From an uncultured Amylibacter sp. (GTDB lineage Bacteria > Pseudomonadota > Alphaproteobacteria > Rhodobacterales > Rhodobacteraceae): 64,000 nucleotides of DNA. The stretch is taken from NCBI GenBank assembly GCA_959347425.1, contig OY365741.1, forward strand, positions 558,001-622,000, read 5' to 3'. The notes beneath the pieces were generated by a model. That model had not been told where the DNA came from. It saw only the letters and a list, made by a program, of their open reading frames with translations, and ran no database searches. Position numbers and translations under genes: made by a program. Shown here in pieces: positions 54,395 through 63,093 of the stretch (positions within the stretch are counted from its first letter, which is position 1; every line of letters begins with the position of its first letter).

Positions 54395-54905
54395 TTTGAT
54401 GAATGGTGAGTTATGAATTGTGAATGGTGAATGATTTTAACTGGATTAATTATAACTAACCACAAATAACCACAAATAACTACAAATAACCACAAATAAC
54501 CACAAATAACCGCAAATAACCGCAAATAACCACAAATAACCACGATTAACCACAGGTAGTTATTTTTAACCACAGGTGGTTATTTTTGGTTATTTTGGTT
54601 AATGATTAACTCAATTAACTCAGGTGAGTTATTTTGAGTTATTCATTACTCCGATTAACTCAAGTGAGTTATTTTGAGTTATTTATTAACTCAATTACTC
54701 AAGCTGAGTTATTTTAGTAATGGAATAACTAAGAATAACTAGATTTAGTTATTTTAGTAATGGATTAACTAGGAATAACTAGACTTAGTTATTTTAGTAA
54801 TGGAATAACTAGAAATAACTAAATTAACTAGGGTTAGTTATTTTGAGTTATTTTAGTTATGGATAGCCAAAGGTCACAATTCACAATTCACAATTCACCA
54901 TTCAT
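54395..54905. repeat. Heptad-bracketed palindromic repeat array (metK-lnt)
   Basis: The left bracket GTGAATG/GTGAATT (54411-54436) and right bracket CAATTCA/CCATTCA (54876-54905) are inverse heptad arrays as at the dispersed elements, but the body differs. First come about nine 10-bp repeats CACAAATAAC (54461-54550), then about six 40-bp repeats (54581-54860), each with a palindrome at its junction: AACCAC/GTGGTT (54568-54581), AACTCA/TGAGTT (54617-54630, 54657-54670), AACTA/TAGTT (54737-54750, 54777-54790, 54826-54839). Arms change together. The right bracket encodes the C-terminus of Lnt. Confidence 0.88.
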
Positions 54906-56540
54906 CATTCTACGAAAACCTACCCCAACCAATCCAAACATCCCAACCGCCAGCCATAGCCATTCCCCCGTCCTCGCATAGACAGTCGCAGGCAAAGCCG
55001 CAGGCAATTCCGCATCCACAAACCCCGCAACCCCCAATGAAATGTCATCCACAACCCGCCCATACGGGTCAATCATCCCTGACACCCCAGTATTAGCAGA
55101 CCGAGCCACAGGCAACCCCTGCTCTATCGCGCGCATCTGGGCTTGGGCGAAATGCTGGAAAGGCCCCGTGTCCACCCCAAACCACGCATCATTGGTAATA
55201 TGCACCAGCCAATCGGGACGACCGCCCGCAACCCTTGCGTTATATGGGAAAACCGCCTCATAACAAATCAACGGCAAAAACGGCGGAATCCCCTCCAAAT
55301 TGATAATCCGCGGACCAGGCCCCACGGCTAACGAGCTGACATTATCGGTCAATAAAGTCACCCCCAGCCGCTGGAACGTGGATTCATACGGCAAATACTC
55401 ACCCCACGGCACCAAATGATGCTTGTCATATAAATCCACCTGCACGCTACTGGGCGCGAAAGCCAGCAAACTATTGTAAAGCTCGTCCTTGTCCCTGTCA
55501 TAGCGCCGAATCCCACCGATAAAATTCGCACCCGCCAATGCGGTTTGCATGATGGGCATGCCGTATTCCCAGCTATCTCCACCATCCCAAGGGAACGGCA
55601 CGGAAGCCTCTGGCCAAATCACAATATCGGGGCGCGTCTTAACCTGCCCCGTTGCCTTATCCACCTGCGAAATCGTGCTATCCGCGGAGGTAAATTGCAA
55701 ACCACGGTCGAAAAACACCGGAATCATATCTTCCCGCCATTTCAAATGTTGTGGGGCGTTGGGTTGGACGAGACGCACCACCAGGCCTTGCAGGTGCGGC
55801 GGTACGATGTCGGGGGGACGGGCGGAGGCAACCAGCCACAGCACGGCAAATATAACGCCCGCACCGATTGGCGCACGCCACCATTTGTGTCGTTCGGCGA
55901 CCGCCGCCACGGGCAGGCAGACCAAAGCCAGCGTTAGCAAACTTAACCCGTACGGGCCGATATAGGCGGCCAGTTGCGCCATCGGCGTATTGACCCAGAC
56001 GTATGATAGCATAGCCCATGAAAACCCCGTTAAGAAATACGACCGCCCGTAATCCGCCAATACCAGCAGAATTATCCAGACGATAAGCGTGGAATAAACC
56101 CCCAAAGAGGCGCGGTTGGCGACCAATCGTGTCAGCCAAAATGCCCACATCCAAACGAACGCACATAGCGCCGCCCCGCCGATAAATCCAAAGGGCGCAA
56201 GCCAGGCGACAGATTCCCCATACACCTTAAACGGTTCTACAATCCATTGCAAGCAGACCAAGAAATAGCCCAAGGATACCCACCAGCCGAACCCCAAGGC
56301 TCGGGCGGAGGTTTTAATGTATAAAACCAGCCAAGCCATTACGGGCAAGGCGATAAACACCATGAACAGCCACGCGTGGGGGACGTGGGCAAATCCCAAG
56401 GCCCCGCCCAAAGCCATAAATCCGAATCGCCAGAGCCACTTCCAAAACATCGCGGTAAGCCATGATTTGGCAAAAGAGGCCACCCTAGAACTCACGCTAG
56501 AATTTATATTATTTGTCGTATCTGTCGTACTTTTTTGCAT
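54888..56540 (-). CDS. lnt: Apolipoprotein N-acyltransferase
   Basis: Inner-membrane enzyme (550 aa) adding the third acyl chain to lipoproteins. Six to eight N-terminal membrane segments (about residues 25-225) are followed by the periplasmic nitrilase-like domain with all three catalytic residues: Glu in VIWPEASVPFPWD, Lys in YDKHHLVPWGEYLPYE and Cys in PLICYEAVFP. The C-terminal segment LVGVGFRRMMNGEL ends in residues read from a repeat array. It lies between corC and metK as usual. Confidence 0.95.
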   Translation of the reverse strand: MQKSTTDTTNNINSSVSSRVASFAKSWLTAMFWKWLWRFGFMALGGALGFAHVPHAWLFMVFIALPVMAWLVLYIKTSARALGFGWWVSLGYFLVCLQWIVEPFKVYGESVAWLAPFGFIGGAALCAFVWMWAFWLTRLVANRASLGVYSTLIVWIILLVLADYGRSYFLTGFSWAMLSYVWVNTPMAQLAAYIGPYGLSLLTLALVCLPVAAVAERHKWWRAPIGAGVIFAVLWLVASARPPDIVPPHLQGLVVRLVQPNAPQHLKWREDMIPVFFDRGLQFTSADSTISQVDKATGQVKTRPDIVIWPEASVPFPWDGGDSWEYGMPIMQTALAGANFIGGIRRYDRDKDELYNSLLAFAPSSVQVDLYDKHHLVPWGEYLPYESTFQRLGVTLLTDNVSSLAVGPGPRIINLEGIPPFLPLICYEAVFPYNARVAGGRPDWLVHITNDAWFGVDTGPFQHFAQAQMRAIEQGLPVARSANTGVSGMIDPYGRVVDDISLGVAGFVDAELPAALPATVYARTGEWLWLAVGMFGLVGVGFRRMMNGEL

Positions 56541-56597
56541 GTTATATCACTCCCTAATCCATTATTATTTTATTATTATTTTATTGTTATTTTATTG

Positions 56598-57407
56598 TCA
56601 AGTCGGCGCGGACACGCGCAAACGTTTAATTCGGCGGGGGTCGGCCTCCATCACTTCCAGCTCATAGCCCAAAGGGTGTATCAAAACCTCACCACGCACG
56701 GGGATATGCCCCGCCAGCATAAACGCCAGCCCGCCAAGGGTGTCTATATCCTCATCATTATCATCGTCCAGCAGCTTTACCCCCAGCACTTTTTCAAAAT
56801 CATCCAAGGGCGCACGGGCTTGCACTTGGAACACGCCTTCGGATTCTTCCACCCATAAAACATCCTCCTTCGCGTCATGTTCATCGGCAATCTCACCCAA
56901 AACCTGTTCAATCAAATCTTCCAGAGTCACCAGCCCATCAACCCCGCCATATTCATCAATAACCAGCGCGAGATGCAACCTCTCCGTCTGCATTTTCTGC
57001 AATAAAACCCCAATAGGCATGGAGGGCGGGGCGAATAACAACGGACGCAAGGTCTTTTTCAAATCAAACTTTGGCGGATTTGTGCGGAAACCGTACAACA
57101 GGGCTAGGTCTTTTATATGCACCATACCCTTGGGATTATCCAGATTTTCATCATAAACAGGCAGGCGCGAATGCCCCGATTTTTGGAAAATCTTGGTCAG
57201 CTTCGCCAAATCAGCCTCCAAAGGCACGGCGACAATATCAACACGGGGGATGGCAACATCCTCTACACGTAAATTGCGCAGATTGCCAAGCCCGCCTTCG
57301 GGGATTTGGGTGTTCGTTTGGGTTTGCGTGGGACGCAGGGTTTGGGGCGTGAAAATACCCGCGATTTTCTGCCAAAGCCCACGGGGTGATGTTGGTTTTT
57401 TGCTCAT
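56598..57407 (-). CDS. corC: CBS-domain transporter-associated protein (CorC/HlyC family)
   Basis: Protein of 269 aa with a paired CBS domain (about residues 60-180) and a C-terminal CorC/HlyC domain (about 195-268), no membrane DUF21 part, as in E. coli CorC/YbeX. Signatures: VPLEADLAKLTKIFQKSGHSR, LALVIDEYGGVDGLVTLEDLIEQ and LGYELEVMEADPRRIKRL. ATG 57407 is preferred over the TTG 12 bases upstream. The family is linked to magnesium/cobalt resistance and ribosome function in the ybeY operon. Confidence 0.9.
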   Translation of the reverse strand: MSKKPTSPRGLWQKIAGIFTPQTLRPTQTQTNTQIPEGGLGNLRNLRVEDVAIPRVDIVAVPLEADLAKLTKIFQKSGHSRLPVYDENLDNPKGMVHIKDLALLYGFRTNPPKFDLKKTLRPLLFAPPSMPIGVLLQKMQTERLHLALVIDEYGGVDGLVTLEDLIEQVLGEIADEHDAKEDVLWVEESEGVFQVQARAPLDDFEKVLGVKLLDDDNDEDIDTLGGLAFMLAGHIPVRGEVLIHPLGYELEVMEADPRRIKRLRVSAPT

Positions 57408-57452
57408 CTTAATGTTCAAACAATCCTTGTTAAAGCTCTTGCGGGTGCGCCG

Positions 57453-58040
57453 TCAAGATATCATATCCCCAAAGGGATGGTTAATCTGCAAAACTGCAAG
57501 ATATTCTTTTTCACGATGGTGCATAGCCTCCGCGTCCTCTGATGTTTCGTGGTCATAGCCCAATAAATGTAGGCAACCATGGATTAACAAATAGCACACA
57601 TAATCATTAAAAGACATCTTTATGGGAGGGGTTTCGGTATTATTATTGTTTTGGGTCTCGCCCAAAACAGTTTCATAAGCAAGGGCAATATCGCCCAGCG
57701 AATCCTCAAACCCCGAATTCGCGGGGATTTGCCCAGCTTGGGCGGGGGTCAATGCAAAAGTCGGCCATGACAAAACATTTGTCGGTTTGGGTTTATCGCG
57801 GAAGGTGGCGTTTAGCGCGGTTATCCGTGTATCATCACAGCCCAAAACCCCGATAGACCAGAGGTTTGGACTCAGCGAATGCCCTTTGAAAACAGGGGCA
57901 AAGGCGCGGTTCGCCAAGGCGGGGAGGTCGCAGGTTTGCCAACGTTCATCTTCCATAATGACTTGGGCTATATCAGGGGGAGTATTGGATTTAGAATCGG
58001 GTGCGGGGGACGCGGTATTGGAACAGAGATCAAGAGCCAT
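57453..58040 (-). CDS. ybeY: Endoribonuclease YbeY (rRNA maturation)
   Basis: Zinc-dependent RNase for 16S rRNA 3' processing and ribosome quality control (195 aa). The zinc histidines are in LIHGCLHLLGYDHETSEDAE (about residues 151-170), followed by the M-H-H-R-E-K-E helix. NATFRDKPKPTNVLSWP (about 76-92) is also typical. The start overlaps the phoH stop (TAATG). Confidence 0.93.
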   Translation of the reverse strand: MALDLCSNTASPAPDSKSNTPPDIAQVIMEDERWQTCDLPALANRAFAPVFKGHSLSPNLWSIGVLGCDDTRITALNATFRDKPKPTNVLSWPTFALTPAQAGQIPANSGFEDSLGDIALAYETVLGETQNNNNTETPPIKMSFNDYVCYLLIHGCLHLLGYDHETSEDAEAMHHREKEYLAVLQINHPFGDMIS

Positions 58041-59107
58041 TATGCTTTATCCTCTTTTTTATCCGTGTTTTTATCGGTATTTTTATCCTCAAACGCCCGT
58101 AAAATCTGCACAACCAAAGGATGACGCATCACATCGGCACGGCTAAACTGAACAAACCCAATCCGTTTTATCCCACGCAAAGCATCCTCTAACCCCGTCA
58201 AACCAGACGGCACACCTTTGGGCAAATCGGTTTGGGTCTTATCGCCCGTCACAACCATGACAGAGCCATCGCCCAAACGGGTTAAAAACATTTTCATCTG
58301 CATCGGCGTGGTATTTTGCGCCTCATCCAGCACGATAAAAGCGTGGCTCAAAGTCCGCCCCCGCATAAACGCCAAAGGCGCGATTTCTATCTTTTTCTCT
58401 TCCAGCATTTTTTTAATCTGCTCGGCTGGCAGGAAATCATCCAACGCGTCATAAAGCGGCTGCATATAGGGGTCGATTTTTTCCTTCATATCGCCGGGCA
58501 GGAAACCCAAACGCTCGCCCGCCTCCAACGCGGGGCGCGATAGGATGATTTTATCAACCTTACCACCCAGAAACAAGGCAACCCCCATCGCCACCGCCAG
58601 ATAGGTTTTGCCCGTACCAGCAGGCCCCAAGGCAAACACCAAATCGTTGTTATCCAAGGCGGTTAAGAAAGATTTCTGCCCCACGCTACGCGGAACAATG
58701 GTTTTCTTGCGGGTTTTAATTTGGTATTCAGGGGGGCTCGCAGACCTATCTGTTTTGCCCGCACCTTCAGCAGGCCCCGCGGATGCAGACGCTCCCGAAA
58801 GTGATTTTTGTGGCAGAGCCATGGATTTTTGCGGCAGAGCCATCCGTATTAACCCGATAATATCACCAGATTCCACTGGATGCGCGGTTTTCACCCGCGT
58901 GTATAACTGATTCAACACCCGCCGTGCGGTGTCTTGTGCACCGCGCGCTCCACGCAAACGCAAGGCATTGCCACGCCGAATAATCGTAATATCCAGCGAG
59001 GATTCTATTTGCTTTAGGTTCGTGTCCAAAGCCCCGCATACATCAATCAACGCGCGGTTATCGGCGAAATCAAGCGTACTATCGGGCGCAGAATCGGTAT
59101 CAACCAT
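58040..59107 (-). CDS. phoH: PhoH-like ATPase
   Basis: P-loop ATPase (355 aa). An N-terminal KH-like RNA-binding stretch (about residues 35-75) precedes the PhoH domain with Walker A GPAGTGKTYLAVAMG (about 158-172), the LPGDMKEKIDPYMQPLYDAL block (about 203-222) and Walker B FIVLDEAQNTT (about 253-263). The extension between about 95 and 130 is Ser/Ala-rich with a duplicated M-A-L-P-Q-K-S unit. Part of the miaB-phoH-ybeY-corC-lnt set. Confidence 0.94.
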   Translation of the reverse strand: MVDTDSAPDSTLDFADNRALIDVCGALDTNLKQIESSLDITIIRRGNALRLRGARGAQDTARRVLNQLYTRVKTAHPVESGDIIGLIRMALPQKSMALPQKSLSGASASAGPAEGAGKTDRSASPPEYQIKTRKKTIVPRSVGQKSFLTALDNNDLVFALGPAGTGKTYLAVAMGVALFLGGKVDKIILSRPALEAGERLGFLPGDMKEKIDPYMQPLYDALDDFLPAEQIKKMLEEKKIEIAPLAFMRGRTLSHAFIVLDEAQNTTPMQMKMFLTRLGDGSVMVVTGDKTQTDLPKGVPSGLTGLEDALRGIKRIGFVQFSRADVMRHPLVVQILRAFEDKNTDKNTDKKEDKA

Positions 59108-59110
59108 ATG

Positions 59111-59434
59111 TCAGGATTGATCGTTTTCGTGGTAAATTGGCGTAACGCTGTTTGGCACAGACTCGCCAGAGCAAACAGGCGTTCCATCGGGATGCAATCG
59201 TGCGGATAGATATCCTTCGACTCCATCATCGATAATCCAGTGGTGGCAACCGTTCGGATCAACCCAAATCCCCGCGTTCATATCGCTGAGCGGTTCATCA
59301 TACCGCCCCCTATCCTTGGTTTTATCGGGGTTTTCACCGTATTCGCACCCTGTCAAGGCAAGCGTGGCTAGTGCGATAATGGCGGTTTTTGTGGAAATAT
59401 GTGTCATTATTGGTCTTTTCATTAAAAGTGTCAT
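59111..59434 (-). CDS. Small lipoprotein with WVDPxGCxHW motif
   Basis: Protein of 107 aa with a lipoprotein signal (LATLALTGC, lipid cysteine near residue 30), then GIWVDPNGCHHWIIDDGVEG and LHPDGTPVC. A nearly identical ~35-residue module lies in the N-terminal half of the OmpA-like protein encoded just upstream. AAGGA nine bases before ATG 59434 supports this start. Outer-membrane or periplasmic location; function unknown. Inserted between miaB and phoH, usually adjacent. Confidence 0.78.
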   Translation of the reverse strand: MTLLMKRPIMTHISTKTAIIALATLALTGCEYGENPDKTKDRGRYDEPLSDMNAGIWVDPNGCHHWIIDDGVEGYLSARLHPDGTPVCSGESVPNSVTPIYHENDQS

Positions 59435-59447
59435 TATTATTTATCCT

Positions 59448-60023
59448 TTATCTTTGTTCTGCCACGCAGTAAATTTCAATCCGCCGATTTTTTGCTTTAC
59501 CTTGCTTTGTTGCGTTGCTGGCAATCGGTTCGGATTCGCCATAACTGCGGGTTATGATTTCGCTTTTCGTCACGGTTTTAGCCATATTAGCAACGGCATT
59601 CGCCCGTTTCTGCCCCAATACAATATTGGATTCGTAAGAGCCATCCGAATCGGTATGCCCACTGACGATAAACTGCGTATATTGCGGGTCGGCAAAGATA
59701 GTGCGTAGGCGAATCACGCCCGCTTGGTTAATCTTTTCAGAGCCAGATTCAAACAACCAATCGCTGCTTTCTTGCATGCAAGCCTGTGTTCGGTTGCAAT
59801 TCGGCGTACCATCGGGGTTCAAGTTTGGGGTCATAAAACCCTCCGTCCCGTCATCAAATACCCAGTGTTCGCAACCGTCTGGATCAACCCAAATCGTGGG
59901 GATAAAGCTGTCTTTTGCCAAGTCAGCAAAGGCTGGGGATAGGCATAAAAAGCCTGCCAATAAGGCTGTAATCGTGTGTTTCGCCATTTTATGAGCCAGT
60001 TTAGGAGATGATGTTTTTATCAT
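59448..60023 (-). CDS. OmpA-family protein with N-terminal WVDPxGCxHW module
   Basis: Exported protein (191 aa). A signal peptide (about residues 13-33) is followed by IWVDPDGCEHWVFDDGTEG and LNPDGTPNC, then the OmpA/MotB peptidoglycan-binding domain (about 95-190): FIVSGHTDSDGSYESN (binding aspartate) and GQKRANAVANMA, ending NRRIEIYCV. The double-module protein and its lipoprotein neighbour lie 13 bases apart and share the cysteine-rich module, so they may partner at the cell wall. Start 60023 has AAAGAGA before it; Met13 is an alternative. Confidence 0.85.
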   Translation of the reverse strand: MIKTSSPKLAHKMAKHTITALLAGFLCLSPAFADLAKDSFIPTIWVDPDGCEHWVFDDGTEGFMTPNLNPDGTPNCNRTQACMQESSDWLFESGSEKINQAGVIRLRTIFADPQYTQFIVSGHTDSDGSYESNIVLGQKRANAVANMAKTVTKSEIITRSYGESEPIASNATKQGKAKNRRIEIYCVAEQR

Positions 60024-60177
60024 TGTATTTCTCTTTGTTTTTATTTTGCACGCGGTGTTTCACAGGCGTGCGTTTGTTTTATACAGGATTAACCTGATAG
60101 CATATAAATGGTGGACAATGCGTGATTCGTGTAGGTATAAGGCGATGATAGTTTAGAATCTGTGGCATTATTGCGAC

Positions 60178-60620
60178 AGTAATGAATTGTGAATTATGAA
60201 TGGTGAATGGTGAATTATTGGTTATTCTGGATTAGGAGTTAGGTATTGGAAGTTAAGGATAGAGGTTTTTTGTTGCTCCCTCGATCTTCGGTCGCCCGCC
60301 CACCCACCCCTCCTGCGGAGAGCTTGACGGGATTTTTTGGCTAAAGCCTATCCAAGCATCTAGGCATAGCCTAAATAAATTTAGAGCAAACCTATCACCA
60401 ATTCCCAAGTATTCTTTGCAAATAATCCAATCTATCGTCTTGTTATTCCAGCTAGTAAATTTATAGAGAATCTATCATCTTGTAACCAAAGGGCTTTTGG
60501 CATGCCCCCGCAAAGCGGGGGCTACGCACAAAAGACCACGCTGGTCGGCATTCGCGTAAGCGATGACGAAGACCCGAAGGGCATCATTCATAATTCACCA
60601 TTCATAATTCACCATTCATC
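60178..60620. repeat. Heptad-bracketed dispersed element, copy C
   Basis: The left array is GTGAATT/ATGGTGA (60180-60216); the right array is CATAATT/CACCATT (60583-60620), inverse of the left, and supplies the miaB stop and last codons. The body 60272-60582: left module with CCCACCCCTCCTGCGGAGAG, core palindrome (60371-60384), hairpin CCCCCGC-AAA-GCGGGGG (60505-60521), GACCACGCTGGTC, and the end CGAAGACCCGAAGGGC. The upstream part 60024-60177 (leader of the OmpA-like gene) shows no feature I can support. Confidence 0.88.
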
Positions 60621-61957
60621 ACCGCATGTAACGAATTCGTCTGCGATTCGGTAATCCGCACAGGCACAATCTGCCCCACCAAATCAGGCGAAGCCATAAT
60701 ATGCACGGGTATCAAATACTCACACCGCCCAACCATCTGCCCCTCTTCACGCCCCGCACCCTCTACCAACACAGACAAATCGCGCCCAACCAAGTTTTGC
60801 TGGAACGCCACTTGCTGCTCTTTTAATAACGCCTGTAATCGCGCCAAACGGGCGGTCTTAACCGCCTCTTCCACTTGCCCAGAACGACCAGCCGCGGGAG
60901 TCCCAGGACGCGGAGAGTACTTGAACGAATAGGCTTGGGCGTATTGCACGGCGCGACACACCTCTAATGTCGCCTCAAAATCCGCCTCAGTCTCACCAGG
61001 GAAACCCACAATAAAATCCCCAGAAACCGCCATATCGGGGCGCACGGATTTTATCTGGTCTATCACCGCCAAATAATCCGCCGCCGTATGCTTGCGATTC
61101 ATCGCCTTTAATATCTTATCAGACCCCGATTGCACAGGCAAATGCAAATACGGCATTAACTTGCCCACCTCCCCATGCGCCGCTATTAAATCCGCATCCA
61201 TATCGTTGGGGTGCGAGGTCACAAACCGAATCCTTAATAAATCATCCACCTTTGCCAAGCCACGGATAAGCCGAGCCAAAGGCCACACGCCATCCGCACC
61301 AACCCCACAATACGCATTCACATTCTGCCCCAGCAAAGTAATCTCCCGCACCCCCCGCGCAACCAAATCACGTGCCTCTGCTATAATCTTATCGGGCGAG
61401 CGCGATAATTCCGCCCCGCGCGTATAAGGCACCACGCAGAACGAGCAGAATTTATCACACCCCTCCTGCACCGTTAAAAACGCACTGGGCGCACGGCGAG
61501 TCTGTGGCATGGGCGGTAGATGGTCAAACTTATCCTCTGGCGGGAACTCCGTGTCTATCAACGCCTTACGCCCGTTTTTCAAATCACGCAACATGGCGGG
61601 CAAGCGATGATACACCTGCGGACCCACGACCAAATCAACCATCGGCTGACGGCGGATGATTTCCTCACCCTCTGCCTGCGCGACACACCCCGCAACGCCG
61701 ATTTTCAAATCGGGATTAGCCTTTTTCAAAGGCTTATACCTCCCCAATTCGGAATAAATCTTTTCCGCCGCCTTTTCGCGGATATGGCAGGTATTCAGCA
61801 AGATAACATCGGCATTATCGGGGCTATCGGTCATAGTATAGCCGTCGGTGCTGAGCGCGGATGCCATTCGCTCCGAATCATAGACGTTCATCTGGCAACC
61901 ATAGGTTTTGACAAACAGTTTTTTAGTGGTAGGATTAGCGGGGGCTTTGGTTTGCAT
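60602..61957 (-). CDS. miaB: tRNA-2-methylthio-N6-dimethylallyladenosine synthase
   Basis: Radical-SAM methylthiotransferase acting on position 37 of tRNA (451 aa). The N-terminal UPF0004 cluster begins [15 protein letters not shown] (about residues 12-26); the radical-SAM CxxxCxxC is [16 protein letters not shown] (about 160-175); a TRAM domain closes the chain. The last five residues, MNGEL, are encoded by the right-hand repeat array, exactly as in Lnt. The start overlaps irr (TAATG). Confidence 0.95.
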   Translation of the reverse strand: MQTKAPANPTTKKLFVKTYGCQMNVYDSERMASALSTDGYTMTDSPDNADVILLNTCHIREKAAEKIYSELGRYKPLKKANPDLKIGVAGCVAQAEGEEIIRRQPMVDLVVGPQVYHRLPAMLRDLKNGRKALIDTEFPPEDKFDHLPPMPQTRRAPSAFLTVQEGCDKFCSFCVVPYTRGAELSRSPDKIIAEARDLVARGVREITLLGQNVNAYCGVGADGVWPLARLIRGLAKVDDLLRIRFVTSHPNDMDADLIAAHGEVGKLMPYLHLPVQSGSDKILKAMNRKHTAADYLAVIDQIKSVRPDMAVSGDFIVGFPGETEADFEATLEVCRAVQYAQAYSFKYSPRPGTPAAGRSGQVEEAVKTARLARLQALLKEQQVAFQQNLVGRDLSVLVEGAGREEGQMVGRCEYLIPVHIMASPDLVGQIVPVRITESQTNSLHAVMNGEL

Positions 61958-62403
61958 TACGCCCCGCGTTTCTTACGCAGGCGGATAATCACATCAAGAC
62001 GGGCGATTTCCATACCTTTGGGTGCACTGGCTTGCGTGTGAAAGCGAACCGCACCGTTGGGTGCGTCCGATAGCCGTGCTTCCTCCTCCCAAAAATAGTG
62101 TAAATGGGGATCAAGGCGGGTATCAAAATACGACTTCTGCCCATCCACGGTGATTTCCTGCAATAACCCCGCATCGCAAAATAACCGCAAGGTATTATAG
62201 ACCGTTGCCAAGGAAATAGGCATCTGGGCGCGGGCGGATTCAAACAAGCTCTCTGCACAAACATGGCGGTCTTTACCATCGCCCACCAGCAAATCGGCAA
62301 GGGCGAGCCTTTGGCGTGTCGGGCGCAAATCGGCACGGTTCAACCACGCTAGGGCGCGAGTTTCACGCGGTGTTTGCGAATAATCTGGTTGTTCATTTTG
62401 CAT
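61957..62403 (-). CDS. irr: Fur-family iron response regulator, Irr type
   Basis: Iron-responsive transcription regulator (148 aa). [25 protein letters not shown] is the winged-helix start (about residues 27-51) and [21 protein letters not shown] the recognition helix. The [16 protein letters not shown] segment with its paired histidines replaces the Fur CxxC zinc site, as in Irr. Location divergent from fabA-fabB is the usual irr position in alphaproteobacteria. No N-terminal heme-regulatory CP motif is present. Overlaps miaB by TAATG. Confidence 0.85.
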   Translation of the reverse strand: MQNEQPDYSQTPRETRALAWLNRADLRPTRQRLALADLLVGDGKDRHVCAESLFESARAQMPISLATVYNTLRLFCDAGLLQEITVDGQKSYFDTRLDPHLHYFWEEEARLSDAPNGAVRFHTQASAPKGMEIARLDVIIRLRKKRGA

Positions 62404-62549
62404 AATTAACCCAATCTACATTTTTCATTTGCGGGCTTCGTTTTCGGCTTGTATAAATCTGTTATATAAGGTAGGTTAATGAAAGACAACTGAAAACACG
62501 CAAAAACAACGCGAATAAATAAACGCAACCGCAATGATAAAAGAGAATA

Positions 62550-63056
62550 ATGACAAAACGACTTGAAAAACTAGGGTTTGAAGACCTGATGGACTGTGCC
62601 AGAGGCACTATGTTTGGCGATGGCAACCCGCAGTTGCCCACGCCTCCTATGCTGATGTTTGATAGGATTACCGCGATTTCTGACGATAAAGGCACGGATG
62701 GCAAGGGGCATGTCGTTGCCGAATTGGATATAAAACCCGATTTGTGGTTCTTTGAATGCCACTTTATTAACGATCCTGTGATGCCTGGATGCTTGGGGCT
62801 GGATGCTCTGTGGCAGTTGACTGGGTTTAATTTGGGATGGCGTGGCATGCAGGGGCGCGGTCGTGCCTTGGGCGTGGGTGAGGTGAAATTCACTGGCATG
62901 GTGAAACCCGACCACTCCCTTGTGCGCTATGAAATTGATATAACCCGCCTGATTGATCGCCGCCTAAAGCTGGGCATGGCGAATGGTAAGGTTTTTGCCG
63001 ATGATGTGCTGATTTACAGCGCGACAGATTTGAAAGTTGGGCTGTTCCACGAATAG
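62550..63056 (+). CDS. fabA: 3-hydroxydecanoyl-ACP dehydratase/isomerase
   Basis: Introduces the cis double bond of unsaturated fatty acids (168 aa). The active-site histidine is in [22 protein letters not shown] (about residues 66-87, with the catalytic aspartate in the same helix); [12 protein letters not shown] near the start and [17 protein letters not shown] near 115-131 are typical. AGAG precedes ATG 62550. Pairs with fabB, 37 bases on. Confidence 0.95.
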   Translation: MTKRLEKLGFEDLMDCARGTMFGDGNPQLPTPPMLMFDRITAISDDKGTDGKGHVVAELDIKPDLWFFECHFINDPVMPGCLGLDALWQLTGFNLGWRGMQGRGRALGVGEVKFTGMVKPDHSLVRYEIDITRLIDRRLKLGMANGKVFADDVLIYSATDLKVGLFHE

Positions 63057-63093
63057 CCCCCCCTGAATGAAACAGAATGAAAAGGAGACGATT

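Noticed and set aside
54461..54550. Replication-origin-like iterons
   Set aside because: Ten-base units are low-complexity and there is no dnaA/rep gene, DnaA-box set or partition gene nearby.
54364..54573. Minus-strand reading frame with repeated VVICGYLWLF units
   Set aside because: The frame is just the translation of the 10-bp CACAAATAAC array; no ribosome site, and the repeat explains the whole product.
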